NCBI GenBank assembly: GCA_036186865.1
Contig: AP025067.1
Span: forward strand, 10,840,840-10,904,839
Reading direction: 5' to 3'
From: Eustoma russellianum
Lineage: Eukaryota > Streptophyta > Magnoliopsida > Gentianales > Gentianaceae
Length of the DNA stretch: 64,000 nucleotides
In this document: piece after piece, positions 1 to 11,419 of the stretch
Layout of the letters: every line of letters starts with the position of its first letter
Position numbering within the stretch: the first letter of the stretch is position 1
The notes under the pieces: generated by a model
The model's database searches: none
Told to the model about the DNA's origin: nothing
The model's input: only the letters and a program-made list of their open reading frames with translations
Position numbers and translations under genes: made by a program

Positions 1-524
1 AACTGTGGAACTATTTGGCAGAGGTGCAGTATAAAGAAAAGGTACACATCAGACTTTACTACCTGCACACGCCAAAGTCACATCAGCATACCTACTAGTC
101 ACATCAGCAGACCTACTAGCCACATCTGCAGACCTACAGCGTCACAGCTTTGCTGCTCCAAGCAAAGGTCTCATCCGCTGTTAGAGGCCAGGGACGTAAG
201 GAAAGTAACAAAAGCAAGACAACGGACACCCAGAAAGGAGATCGAAACATTTTCATCTCTCCCAGAGTAAACACACAAAATTTCTCCTCAGTCAAGAACT
301 GTGAGATTTTCCCAACTTTACATACAAAAATCATATCTCAGTGAGAATGGCCCAAACTGACTTGAGCGTCGGAGGGTTTTACACGGGATCACACCCTCGG
401 GACCTCTGATTTCTGCTTCCTTGTGCAGGATTTAGAGGAAGTTATTCCAGTTTACGTGCTCAACTAAGCTAAAGACAGTTACTTTGGATCATCCCTGATC
501 CTTGGTGAAGATCCGTCTGCATCA
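1..524 (+). repeat. Element A 5' LTR (partial)
   Basis: This is the last 524 bases of the LTR. They align with 21389-21911 with scattered substitutions and small indels. A TATA-like TATAAAG sits at 30-36. The LTR ends in ATCA at 521-524, followed at once by a primer-binding-like stretch. About 290 bases are missing at the window edge, judged from the complete 3' LTR. Confidence 0.88.
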
Positions 525-543
525 TTTGGCGCTAGAAGGAGGG
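525..543 (+). other. Element A primer-binding site
   Basis: The sequence TTTGGCGCTAGAAGGAGGG starts directly after the LTR end. The TGGCGC start is a common form of plant gypsy primer-binding site. I did not assign the tRNA. Confidence 0.65.
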
Positions 544-600
544 CCTACAAGTCCCTCAATCCAGAAAAAATTTAAACTCAGAAACATCCAGCATCTTTCT

Positions 601-1980
601 ATGGCTAAAGGTTGCCGCGAAGGTTTGGGCGAGTCATACAACCAGCCACGACGAATGACTACTCGTTCAGGTATCCCAGAATAGGATTCTCGTGTACCTG
701 AACTGCCTAACCCTACTTCAGAAATTTCAAGGGAGGATAGAGGCAAAACGATAAGATACGTCGCTGAGAACATGGATGTGTTTGAAGCTGCGGTGCAACA
801 CCTCAAAGGCAAACAACCGGAGGTAGAGGATATGGATTAAGATCCTTATCTTCCTCCTAAAGAGGTATCATAAAACCAGTCATCTAGACCCCCTAGAGGC
901 TTTATGGCGGATGCCAGAAGATGCAGTTTTAAAGCTCCAAGTGTGGAGTCAGAACCTTTGACCAGATGGCATCTGAGCGTAAGGTCAAAGTCTTTTAAGA
1001 GCATCTCCAAGGAAGAAGAAGTTCATCGCAGGCCGAGAACTTATTACGAAGAGCACAAGCAAGAGTTTGTGCAAGCAGTCCAGGAAAGTTCTTTTTTCCT
1101 GGGATATTGCAGAGTATTTGGCACCAGACATCTTTAAGGTGCCAAAGATGGACACTTATGATGGGACAACAGACCCAACGGATCACCTCTTCAAGTTCCA
1201 AACTGCGATGAGTTTAAAAAATGTCCCAGATCCTCTGCGCTGTAAGACTTTCCCGATGTACTTATGGAGAAAGGCCAGGAGATGGTTTCAAGAACTCCCA
1301 TCAAAGTCGGTGGGATCCTTCAAGCAACTGGCATAAAAATTCAAGTCTCAGTTTGTGTCCAGTACTCCTTTCATGAAAAACTCATCACATCTGATGACCT
1401 TGAGGCAAAGTCCAGATGAATCTGTTTTGAAGTATATGCAACGTTTCTCAGATGAGTCACTGCAGGTCAGTGACAGAAATGAGGGCGTTAAGGCAGTTGC
1501 CTTCATCAATGGTCTCCGAGCTGGTCGCATATTCTCTCAGTTGGCCGAAGAGGGGCCTACGATCTTAAGAGAGTGCCTGGAGAAAGCCCACCAGTTTGCC
1601 CGAGGTGAAGAGGCAAATTAAAACGAGAGGCTGAGCAGGGAGCTCGGCAAGAAAGCCGATCCAGCTTTAAAAAGGAGGAGCGGCACAGTGAAGGAAAGGA
1701 CCGCGAGAGGCGCAGTGCGTTCGATCGCATGGGTGGAAAAGGCAAAGGTGGTAAGGAGGGATTACCCCTTTTGGTCTCAAAAGACAATATTTTGGTCGTT
1801 ATGAAGAAAGACGGTCTGAGGGTCGATCCAAAGCCTTTGAATGGGCCTAGGGAAAAAGAGACCCCAAGCTCTATTACCGATATCACATAGATATCGGGCA
1901 TGACACAGAAGACTGCAGGAAACTGGCTCAGACCATTAAACAACTGATAGAGCAGGGTCATTTAAAGCAGTTTTATGACC
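601..1980 (+). pseudogene. Element A gag remnant
   Basis: A gag-like frame begins about ATG 601 and is broken several times, with stops near 680, 838, 1334 and 1619. The readable blocks include the retrotransposon gag core at 1141-1620, with the segments MDTYDGTTDP, LWRKARRWFQELP and ESVLKYMQRF, which resemble Tat-group Gag. A charged, arginine-rich stretch follows at 1621-1740. Around 1880 the reading YHIDIGHDTEDC resembles the region just before protease in these elements. Gag would form the particle that packages the element RNA. In this copy it is dead. Confidence 0.8.
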
Positions 1981-2239
1981 CACGATCACGCCTGCATAAT
2001 CGGTTGGATTTTCACAAGAACCCCCAGAAGGACAAATACCGACCAGAGTCTCCACCTCGACACTGCAGGTCGGACGATGATGAGGAGCAAGGCAGGCATG
2101 GGGCTGCAGGTCGGCCCCAAGTCAATACTATTATTTATACTATCTCTGGAGGTCCACTTTACTCAGGCCGAGGTGAATCCAGCTCTGCGGGAACCTCATC
2201 CGGTCCGCCAGCTAAGAGAGCTAAGATGGCAAAGGAGTT

Positions 2240-2831
2240 GACTTATGGGCCAGAAGATCCCATTCCACTGGACTCCAACAACACAAGTTTAGTAATAGAC
2301 CTGTGTATACACTTACCTCCAGATAAAATTGTGGAGGTCCGACGGGTTTATGCAGATACCGACAGTGCCGTGAATGTGATGTATTATCGCGTATATTAGC
2401 AGCTGGGCCTACAAGATTCTTTAATGAGGCCTGTCACTTCTTCATTATATGGTTTTATTGGAGCTGCAGCTCGGCCAGCAGGTCTGGTCACACTCAGTTG
2501 CAGTTTTGGCAAACCCCCTACATATCGTTGTCTGTGGATAGACTTTGTGGTCATCAAGGAGATGTCCGCATACAACATTATATTGGGGCGGCCAGCCTTG
2601 GTGGCATTGGAGGCCATTGTATCGTCTCTGCACGTCAGCATGAAGTTTCCCAATCCAGAGGTGGTGGTGATAATACAAGGTGATACACAAGTGGCACAAA
2701 GTTGCTATGTCATTGCTACCCAAGGTAATGAAGCAGTTCAGCAAGTCAGCCTTGATGAACTTATACCTTCAGATGAAGAACGCTTGCAATCAGATGATGC
2801 AGTGCAGGCCTTCATCCTTCATCCGAACTGA
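2240..2831 (+). pseudogene. Element A protease region remnant
   Basis: The frame holds the retropepsin-like core around 2340-2390. The expected D-T/S-G active site appears as DTDSA, so the glycine is replaced. The downstream part reads LYGFIGAAARPAG and IILGRPALVAL, a pattern typical of the protease region just upstream of RT in Tat elements. A stop at 2397 breaks the frame. The protease would cut the Gag-Pol precursor. It is unlikely to work here. Confidence 0.75.
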
Positions 2832-2834
2832 CCT

Positions 2835-3770
2835 AAAAATGTCATAAAGATTGGGACATGGATGCCGTCAGAACTGCTAGCTCAGCTGCAGGCTCTGCTG
2901 AGAGAATTTGCAATCATCTTCGCATGGACTGCAGAAGATATGCCTGTGATTCCTTCACATTTGGCTTAGCATAAGATGAATGTTGATCCTTTGGCAAAGC
3001 CAATAAAACAAAAGAAGCGAAATTTCGCTCCAGAAAGGATAAAGGTCATTGAAGAGGAAGTCAAGAAACTCTTGGCTGCAAAATTTATTGTGGAAGTACT
3101 TTATCCAATCTGGTTGGCTAACCCCGAGGTGGTCCCCAAGCAGGATGAATCTTGGAGAATGTGTATAGACTACACCGATCTCAACAAAGCATGTCCAAAA
3201 GATTGTTATCCACTTCCAAAGATTGATAGGTTAGTGGATTCAACACTTGGACATGAGATCTTCGATTTTTTAGATGCCTTCAAAGGTTATCATCAGATCA
3301 TCATGGCAATAGAAGATCAGGAGAAAACTGCCTTCATAACAGAGTCAGGTACTTATTATTATGTAACTATGACATTTGGGTTGAAGAATGCTGGGGCCAC
3401 CTACCAACGTCTGGTCAACTCTTTGTTCAGTGAACAAATTGGTCAGATAATGGAAGTTTACATTGATGATATGCTCATCAAGAGCAGGTCTCTTGATCAG
3501 TATATTTAAAACTTAAGGGAAGTCTTCATTGTGCTGAGAGACTCACACATGAGATTAAATCCGAAGAAATGCACGTTCGGGGTACGCACTGGAAAGTTCT
3601 TAGGGTATATGGTCTCCAAGGAAGTGGTGCAGGCAAACCCTGCTAAAATTGAAGCTTCACAAAACATGCATCCCCCCAGGAATGTAAAGGAAGTGCAAAG
3701 GTTAACAGGCCGAATTGCCGTGCTGAGCAGGTTTTTATCCAAGTCAGCCGAAAAATCTCTTCTTTTCTTC
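2835..3770 (+). pseudogene. Element A reverse transcriptase
   Basis: The best preserved block of A is an open frame at 2976-3509 (177 codons). It carries the RT fingers and palm motifs: WRMCIDYTDLNKACPKD, the FLDAFKGYHQI segment with the first catalytic aspartate, the FGLKNAGATYQRL segment, and the YIDDML catalytic motif near 3460-3480. The frame then meets a stop at 3507 and continues at 3531 with RLNPKKCTFGV and GKFLGYMVS, the usual RT thumb side. RT copies element RNA to DNA in cytoplasmic particles. The motifs and the gypsy domain order make the identity sure, but stops on both sides make it a broken gene. Confidence 0.9.
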
Positions 3771-4250
3771 CAGATCTTAAAGAAGAAAACAGCTTTCCAG
3801 TGGGACGATCAATGTCAAAAAGCTTTTGATGAGCTGAAGTCCCATCTGGCCGAGGTGCCAATGTTAACTTCACCCCTGCCCGGAGAAGAGCTCTATGTGT
3901 ACCTCTCAACGTGTAAAGAAGCTGTAAGTGCAGTTCTGCTCAGGGAGCAGGATAATGTGCAGAGGCCATCTACATTGCAAGTAAAATCTTACATGGGCCT
4001 GAAGTGAGATATCCCAATGCTGAGAAGGTAGTCTTAGCACTCATAGTGGCTGCAAGGAAGTTCAGGCCTTACATGCAAGCTCATCCAATCATAGTGGTCA
4101 CTAATCAGCCTTTGAAACAAATCTTGTCAAGGCCAGACACTTCTGGTCGAGCTGTCAAATGGGCTGTAGAGCTTGCAGAATATGATATCCAATACAAGTC
4201 AAGAACTTCTATCAAAGCCCAAGCATTAGCAGACTTTTTGGCTGAAGGGA
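3771..4250 (+). pseudogene. Element A first RNase H domain
   Basis: This follows RT directly. It begins around the readable segment FQWDDQCQKAFDELKSHL and continues through YVYLSTCKEAVSAVLL. After a frame change near 3990 it goes on to the region around RPYMQAHPIIVVTNQPLKQI. This is the ordinary gypsy RNase H, which degrades RNA in RNA-DNA hybrids. Catalytic aspartates are altered: YVYLST replaces the usual leading aspartate pattern. It ends near the segment KAQALADFLAE, which normally joins it to the second domain. Confidence 0.8.
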
Positions 4251-4690
4251 TATCGGTGGAGGAAGATGATAAGCCAGTGGCTGATTGGACTCTATATATG
4301 GATGGGTCTTCCTCCAAGGATGGTTGCGAAGCAGGACTCCTAATCGTTAATCCCAATAAGGAAGAATTTGAATATGCCTTGTGTTTTAATTTCGAAGCAA
4401 CCAACAACGAGACAGAATACGAGACCTTAATAGCAGGACTAAGCCTCACAAGAAAATTGGGGGCAGAACGGATCATTTCCTGAAGTGATTCCCAGTTGAT
4501 CGTTTCCCAGATCAATGGGGATTATGAATCTAAGGAGGAAAACATGAAAAAATATCTAGCTAAAGTGCTTCAGCTTGGCCAGACTTTTGAGCGCTTCAGC
4601 ATTGAGCATATCCCCAGGTCGGCCAACAAGAGGGCTGACGCTTTATCTCGGCTAGCTTCATCCACTTCAACAAATTTGGGGAAAAAGATA
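4251..4690 (+). pseudogene. Element A second RNase H (archaeal-type, aRNH) domain
   Basis: A second, distinct RNase H follows the first. Seen are WTLYMDGSSSKDGCEAG with the first aspartate, ATNNETEYETLIAGL with the glutamate, SDSQLIVSQINGDY with the next aspartate, and ANKRADALSRLAS with the last. A stop at 4481-4483 sits just before SDSQL. Two tandem RNase H domains are a known hallmark of Tat-group plant gypsy elements, where the extra domain resembles archaeal RNase HI. This supports the lineage call for A. Confidence 0.85.
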
Positions 4691-4849
4691 GTTGTGGAAC
4701 TAGTAAAGCACCGTGCTTATGATGCCAACGAAGTGCTGCAAGTTGATTACCGTAACACTTGGATGGATCAAATTGTTAACTTCTTGCAGCATGGAATTCA
4801 GCCCGAAGACAAGCAAGCAGCTCGACATTTACGATTGAAGGCAGCAAGG

Positions 4850-5130
4850 TAGCTCTCTTTAACGACCACCTTTATAAAAAGTCATTTTCACAGCCTTGGT
4901 TGAAGTACGTAACTAAAGACGAAGGAGATTACATCCTTCGAGAAATGCACCAAGGGATTTGTGGAAACCATTCTAGAGAGCGGTCATTAGCACGAAAATG
5001 CTACCTTGTTGGATATTACTGGCCTACTCTGCGTCATGATGCATAGGAATTAGTTAAGAAATGCCAAGCATGTCAAGTCCATGCTCCAATGTCACATTTG
5101 CCAAGTCAAGAACTTACTCCTATCGTAAGT
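4850..5130 (+). pseudogene. Element A integrase, N-terminal part (split by B)
   Basis: The zinc-binding HHCC module is readable: the two histidines in the EMHQGICGNHSRER segment, and CQACQVHA with both cysteines, separated by GYYWPTLRHDA. A stop lies at 5044-5046. The frame ends at the insertion point of element B, right after a short proline-containing linker. It resumes at 16548. Confidence 0.85.
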
Positions 5131-5135
5131 CCCTG
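5131..5135. repeat. Target site duplication of B, left copy (CCCTG)
   Basis: It is identical to 16543-16547. Removing B plus one copy restores the integrase reading of element A across the site. Confidence 0.9.
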
Positions 5136-5231
5136 TGTCATACCCCGTGACTTGTAAGCACGACTTTCAATACTCTAGGTCAACCTTGAATGCAATTTAA
5201 TTAATGATGTAGATTGTGATACTTAGTTACT

Positions 5232-6651
5232 TGATACGAATATGGTTCGTATGTTAATGTTGTCCCGATCTTTCTTCACTCTCCAAACGTCCCTCAAGCC
5301 TTGAATGTGATGGACAATGGTGCCAAGCAACCACCTTCCTTTCAAGCCTCCAAATTCGTTTGGTTATGTGTGTTTCAATCCGCTCAATCCAACCAGTCAC
5401 TCCTAATCCTTGGATTGTGGATCACCAACAAGGAACACACAATCCTTAATTGGGTCTAGCCTTGATTTAGATATGTGTAAACCAAAGGAAAAACACAAAC
5501 TTTTATTCAAGAAAACTCAAGAACAAAAGATAACATAAAACACTAGGGTTTTTAGTTCAAAGATGAAAAATAGTCTAACTACTCAAAGAAATGCTAAGTG
5601 ATCTATTTATATGATTACAAGNNNNNNNNNNTTATATGATTACAAGTCTTGTAAAACACTCTCACAAAAAACGGCTAGGGTTTCTTGGAAGACCCCATGT
5701 TGGCGCCACCTTCCATTGGTATGCAAGAATCTGAATTTCGTTATTTTTGGTAAGTTCCCCTCTCTTGGCAAATCCACAATTATTGTCTCAATCATCAATT
5801 ATTGCATTATTACCATCCTTCTAGACTTGCCTTGTGCCTCCTTGGCCTTCCTTAAAAACGCAATTCCCCCTTTCCTTGTGACACAAGATCTAATTTTGGT
5901 AACTTCCTTTTCCTTGAATTATCTCCTTATTTGCTCCCAAATCTTCAATTATGGCTCCATAATTCATTCCAATCATTCCAATCTGATTTATGACATTCTA
6001 GAAGGCCTCTTAATTGAATTTGGTGATGGTGGGCGGCTGCCCTCTCTTCAAGAAAAACCGAACCCTAATTTTGCACAATTGGGCTTGTTTTGGACTTCTT
6101 TCTTGCAGCTCTTGTATCTATTTTTGTGGACTGATTTTGACAAAACCCAAAACATGAAAGTTGCTCCAAATTAAGTCTACTTCAAGGTCCAGCTGGTTCC
6201 ATGCACTCCCAATCTCGTTTGAAAGCCCAAAATCACAAAACAACCTTGTATGGACAAGCTTGGTCCAAATCTGAGAAGCCCTCCTTTCCAAAGCTCAAAA
6301 CGTTTGATCCAAGACTTGTAACACCTACAAAACACACTCATACACCAAACATAAGTATTCTAACAAACTTTAAAAGAAGCAAACGAAAAGACAACTAAAA
6401 GCCACAGAAACGGCACCAACAAGCGGAACTGACTATCAATGGATAATCAGTTCTTAAGCTCAACAACGAGCACCCATTTAGGAGGAACATCCATTGGTTC
6501 ATCTTGCACATGTTTGGTTAGAAAAGAGCCAACATCAAAACCAAGTTGAAAACCATTAATCCTCTTGGTTTGGCTCCTTGTCAACGGCCCCTTATGGTTA
6601 AGGGCACCTTGTGCAAGTTCCTCATTAGGGGGCTGCTCCTCAGCCTCATCA
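5232..6651 (-). repeat. Element C 3' LTR (left), containing a 10-N gap
   Basis: It aligns over its whole length with 12644-14038. Positions 5622-5631 are N. The same 13-base word ATATGATTACAAG stands on both sides of the Ns but only once in the other LTR. Compared with the right copy this LTR has many single-base insertions in homopolymers. Open frames in either LTR copy (for example 5611-6174 and 13002-13544) are chance frames. Confidence 0.92.
5622..5631. other. Assembly gap (10 N)
   Basis: Ten N bases within element C's left LTR, flanked on both sides by ATATGATTACAAG, a word present only once at the matching place in the right LTR. The flanks probably overlap and the gap has no real length. 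Confidence 0.95.
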
Positions 6652-6850
6652 ATCCCCCCCTCCTCAAAAGGATTCGCCCTCGAATCATCAAGATAAAAAT
6701 GCTCAAAGGGGAAAGATCACTTACATTGAAGGTGTTAGAAACTGAACCATACCTGTCTGGAGGAAGATCAAGCACATAAGCATTTGGACCAACCTTTTGA
6801 ATGACCTTAAAAGGTCCATCTCCTCGAGGCATAAGCTTGGACTTCCTCTC
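6570..6850 (-). pseudogene. Element C pol C-terminus running into the 3' LTR
   Basis: The minus strand reads RGDGPFKVIQKVGPNAYVLDLPPD, then NTFNVSDLSP. After a one-base shift it reads YLDDSRANPFEEGG across the polypurine tract, and then EQPPNEELAQGALNHKGPLTRSQ inside the LTR. The coding frame therefore overlaps the LTR. This is a property described for CRM-type chromoviruses; I see no proof of a chromodomain here. Confidence 0.75.
6652..6672 (-). other. Element C polypurine tract
   Basis: The minus strand reads CTTTTGAGGAGGGGGGGAT directly before the 3' LTR start TGATGAGG. It primes plus-strand DNA synthesis and here also codes for protein. Confidence 0.8.
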
Positions 6851-6851
6851 C

Positions 6852-7957
6852 TTAGGAAATCGTTTCCTTCCTTAAATGCAACCAAACAAGATCTCCAGGA
6901 TAAAACACAACATCTTTTCTATGCTTGTTAGCTTGTTTGGCATACTGCCTATTCTTGCGTTCAAGTTGAAGTTTAACTTTTTCATGCAACTTTTTGATCA
7001 TTTCAGCTCGTTGTCTACCATCCATGCTAGTACGCTCATCAATTGGAATAGGAAACAAATCAAGTGGGGAATGGGGTAGAAAACCATAGACAACTTCAAA
7101 AGGGGAATACAAAGACCCACTATGAACGGCCCTATTGTAAGCAAACTCAATATGTGGGTAAAACATTCTTCCCAATTTTCAGATTGCTTTGGATTAAAGC
7201 ACGCAACATTTGTGACAAGGTCCGATTTACCACTTCAGTTTGTCCATCTGTTTGTGGGTGTGCAGTAGTAGAAAAAAAAAAGCTTAGTTCCCAACTTGCT
7301 CCAAAGTACACGCCAAAAATGACTCAAGAATTTACTGTCCCTATCACTAACAATTGTTTTAGGCATGCCATGCAACCGAACAACTTCTTTAAAGAATAGA
7401 TTTGCAATGTAAGAAGCATCATCTACTTTGTGACAAGCAATAAAGTGTGCCATCTTAGAGAATCTGTCTACCACAACAAAGACGCTATCTCTACCACCTT
7501 TTGATCTAGGTAAGCCAAGAACAAAGTCCATAGAAATGTCTTCCCAAGGTGCACTAGGTACGTCCAAGGGTGTGTACAAACCATGAGGTTGTGTTTTCGA
7601 CTTAGCTTGCCTACAAGTGATGCAACTACTACAAGCCTTTGCAACATCTGATTTCATGTGAGGCCAAAAGAAATGTTCCTTTAAAGTTTCTAAAGTTTTA
7701 AAAACTCCAAAGTGTCCCATTAACCCGCCCCCATGTGCTTCCTTAACCAGCAATTCACGCATTGATCCCTTAGGAATGCATAATCGTTTCTCCTTAAACA
7801 AATAGCCATCATGCAAATAAAATTTACCAAAAGGAGAATCAACACATGCATCATAAATGGAAGCAAAATCAGAATCATCCTTATACAATTCCTTAACAAA
7901 TTCAAAGCCAAGCAAGTGTGAAGACAACTTAGTAATCAAAGTATACCTTCTAGACAA
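6852..7957 (-). pseudogene. Element C integrase
   Basis: The minus frame 7957-7235 carries the HHCC zinc module (EAHGGGLMGHFG, then CSSCITCRQAK), followed by the core aspartates in WEDISMDFVLGLPRS and TIVSDRDSKFLSHFW. A poly-T run near 7266-7275 shifts the frame. The frame 7175-6852 continues with HIEFAYNRAVHS, SPFEVVYGF and KDVVFYPGDLVWLHLRKE, the usual end of a gypsy integrase core. The enzyme joins element DNA to the target. Confidence 0.9.
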
Positions 7958-7959
7958 AG

Positions 7960-8419
7960 CAGCAGCAACTATGTTATCTTTTCCTTGCTTATACTTAATG
8001 ACATAAGGAAATTGCTCAATAAACTCAACCCACTTTGCATGCCTCTTATTCAGTTTTCCTTGACTTTAAGGTACTTCAAACTTTCATGATCAGTATGAAT
8101 GACAAACTCTTTGGGTTGCAAGTAGTGTTGCCAAGTTTGTAAGGACCTTACCAAAGCATACAACTCCTTATCATAAGTAGGATAGTTCAATGCGGCACCC
8201 TTTCAACTTTTCACTAAAATAAGCAATAGGATGCTTACCTTGGGTTAGAACAGCTCCAATTCCTATGCCACTTGCATCACACTCTATCTCAAATGTATCA
8301 TCAAAGTTTGGCAACTTCAAGATAGGTGCTGTAGTGAGACGTCTCTTAAGCTCATCAAACGCCCTTTGTTGGGCTTCCCCCCAATGGAATCCAACCTCTT
8401 TCTTGACTATCTCATTCAA
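7960..8419 (-). pseudogene. Element C RNase H
   Basis: The open minus frame 8419-8171 reads FHWGEAQQRAFDELKRRL, then FEIECDASGIGIGAVLTQ with the first catalytic aspartate, then HPIAYFSEKL. A frame change near 8200 is followed by readings typical of the rest of the domain (SLKYLK type, AKWVEFIEQFPYVIKYKQGK near 8030-7975). It degrades the RNA strand during replication. Confidence 0.85.
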
Positions 8420-8439
8420 TGGTGCGGGCTACGGTTGAA

Positions 8440-9557
8440 AAGTCCTTGACAAAACCGCCTATAAAAACCTGCCAAACCATGAAAGCTCCTCACTTATCTC
8501 CCACACTCTTGTGGTGTAGGCCATTCAAGGATGGATTTCACCTTGTCTTGATCCATTTCAATCCCTGCAGAACTAATTACAAAACCAAGAAAAACAAACT
8601 TTGTCCAAACAAAAAGAACATTTCTTAAAGTTAGCATAAAGTTTTTCTTTTCTTAGTTTTTCAAAAACAGCTCTTATGTGATCTAAATGCTCTTCTAAGG
8701 TCTTAGAATAGATCAAGATGTCATCAAAATAAACCCACAACAAACTTCCCAATAAAAGCTCTCAAAACTTCATTCATTAGTCTCATGAATGTACTAGGTG
8801 CATTAGTTAACCCAAAATGCATAAACTAACCATTCATACAATCCAAATTTAGTTTTAAAAGCTGTTTTCCATTCATCACCCTCTCTTATCCTCACTTGAA
8901 AATAACCACTTTCAAATCAATTTTTGTATACCATCGTGAACCATGCAACATATCAAGCATATCATCAAGTCTAGGAATGGGATACCTATACTTTACAGTG
9001 ATTTTGTTGATGGCCCTACAATCTGTACACATCCTCCAAGTGCCATCTTTTTTGGAACAAGGATGACTGGCACTGCACTTGGGCTCATACTTTCCCTTAC
9101 CTTCTCTTTGGCTAAGAGATCCTCCACTTGCCTTTGTATTTCCTTTGTTTCCTCCGGATTGGCCCTATAAGCTGGCCTATTAGGTAGGACAGCCCCTGGA
9201 AACAAAGTCAATGTGGTGCTCAATCCCTCTTAAAGGTGGCAACCCATGTGGTTCCTCCTCGGGAAACAAATCTGCAAATTCTTCCAACAAAGAAACAACA
9301 CCACTAGGCAAGGTAGATGGTAAGTCATTCTTAGAAAACAAGCATTCAACACTATCTTTGTAAAGCATCACCAAAACAGTTTTATTATCATACAACGCAT
9401 GTGTAACTTCACGAGATTTTGCAAAGAAAGCATGCTTCTTAGGTGGACGTGAAAGTGTGGGGGTGGATGCTTGTGAAAGTGTTTGAACCGTGGGTGAGGG
9501 TGGACTGATGTGGGCCGTGGGTTGTGTACCCTTGGCCGAGGAGTTTGTGGCCTCCAA
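8440..9557 (-). pseudogene. Element C reverse transcriptase
   Basis: Minus-strand readings give GIEHHIDFVSRGC (with a frame change), LPNRPAYRANPEETKEIQRQ, VPVILVPKK and then the catalytic YFDDILIYSK near 8740-8705. YFDD is an accepted variant of the YxDD motif. The frame is interrupted near 9060, 8930, 8780 and 8640. RT would copy the RNA. Identity is clear, function is lost. Confidence 0.88.
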
Positions 9558-9559
9558 AG

Positions 9560-10035
9560 GCTTCTTCTCTCCTTTTTAAGAACCTCTAAGAACCTTTTTT
9601 CAGCCTCCTTTTCCTTAGGATCTGAATGGTTCTTTTTCATCCTCTTAGCATCCTCATAAACTTTATGTGGAGACAATGCATGCAATTTAAACTTTTTGCC
9701 ATTAAAAGTGAAAGCATACATGTTCAATCGACCATCATAAATAAACATGCTTGTCAAATTGCCAAGGTCTACCTAACAAAATATGACTAGCATGCATAGG
9801 AGCTACATCACACAAAATTTCATCTTTGTAGCCGCCAATAGATAAAGAAATCAGACTTGTTTAGACACATGAATTTCACCACAATCATTTAGCCAAGATA
9901 ACCTATAGGGATGGGAATGATCAATCATAGGTAAATCTAGCTTTCTAACAAGTTCAATACTTGCAAACATTAGCACATGAACCACTATCAATAATTAAAG
10001 TGCAAGTTTGCCTTTTACCAAACAATGGATGTGGA
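9560..10035 (-). pseudogene. Element C protease remnant
   Basis: The minus strand reads TLIIDSGSCANVC near 10010-9970, the retropepsin D-S-G active site. Downstream residues around 9900 (LSWLNDCGEI type) and 9750 fit the usual link between protease and RT in gypsy elements. The frame is broken several times. Confidence 0.75.
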
Positions 10036-10039
10036 AAAT

Positions 10040-11414
10040 GTTCTCCCTTTGCAAGTTTTCTTCTTCCTCCTTCATGTGTGCACTTAAGGCTTTTCTTACC
10101 ACAAGAAAGTCCTTGTATGCACCCTCTTCATCACTCTTTATCTCCTCAGCTGAGTCCTCTTGGTATTCTTCCTTTGTGGCTTCTTCTTCCTCCTCTTCTG
10201 AATAGAATTCATTTGTTTCCTCAAGGTACAACACTTTCTTGGCATTAGGGCAGTCCCTTGCATAATGCCTCTCCCTCTACATTTAAAACACTCAATCTCC
10301 CTTGTCCTTGGAGGGTTTGCCTTGCCTTTGCCTTTGTCATTTGACCTAGATTTGCACCATTGGTCCTTTGAGTGAAGTGTGGTTTATTTGGAGTGTTCTG
10401 GCTGTTTTGGCCGGGGGTGTTTTGAACTGGCCGTGCTCCTCCATTACCATTAGACCTAGGCTGCACTTTAGAAAAAAGAAGAAGTATTAGTTCTAAAACC
10501 AAATCCACTAGTAGAAGAACGTACCTTTAATTGCCGCTCAATTTTCTCAGCTTTGTGAACCATGGAATTTAGATCAACATAGGTAGTGAGTTCAAGTTGA
10601 AGCCCAATCTCCTTGTTAAGACCCTCCCAAAAACCGAGCCATGGTTGCCTCCTCAGATTCTTCAGTATCGGTTTTTATCAACAAACTTTCTAACTCCTTA
10701 AAGTATTCATCCACACTTTTATTTCCTTGAGTTAGGCATTGCAACTTTTGGAACATGGATCTCTCGTAGATTCTGGAATGAATTTCTTTCTCATCTCATA
10801 TTTCATCTCATCCCAAGTTCCAATTGTGGGTTGTCTAGTCCTTCTTCTTATACTTTGAGTTTGGTCCCACCAAATCAAGGCATATTCCAAGAACTCTATA
10901 CTTGCATATCTCACTTTTGCAACTCGGTATAGTTGGTATAGGAAAAGATCATGTCAACTTTTCTCTCCCACTCAATGTAAGCTTCAGGGGTCACTTTTAC
11001 CATAAAAGGGTGGAATGTTTATTTTGGTTTTCAAATAATCATCCTCTTGGGGTACATACCTCCTAGGTTGTATTCGGCCTTGAGGTCTTGGGTATGCCTC
11101 CTCAACCTCTTCCTCTTCATAGAAGTCATTCCATTCCTCCCTAACAGGTTGTGGTCTCACTCCGTGTCTCCTATCTCCTCTACCCCTTGCTCCTCCTCTA
11201 CCTCCCATGCTTGTGGACCCCTTAGGTTCAGTTCCACGGGATGTTTGGCCTTGGCTTTGAGGTGGGTGCTGTTCTTGGGTAGGAGGTGTGTTGGATGTCA
11301 TCCTTGCTTCCCATTCATCCAACCTAGATTGCATGGTACTAAGCATTTGTGCCATCTTCTCCATGAAAATTCCACTTTGTCTCCTCCTCCTTGGGTACTG
11401 TTTGACCCATCCAT
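10040..11414 (-). pseudogene. Element C gag remnant with zinc knuckle
   Basis: The minus-strand frame starts at ATG 11412-11414 and shifts soon after. It continues at 11364-10984 with EKMAQMLSTMQSRLDEWEARM, an arginine/glycine-rich stretch and acidic segments. The gag core is seen at 10914-10732 (EYALIWWDQTQS, WDEMKYEMRKKFIPE). A CCHC knuckle is read near 10300-10240 as CFKCRGRGH, then, after an indel, the ARDCPNA type. An acidic glutamate run follows at 10234-10100. Gag would build the particle. It is broken into at least four frames. Confidence 0.85.
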
Positions 11415-11419
11415 GGCAA

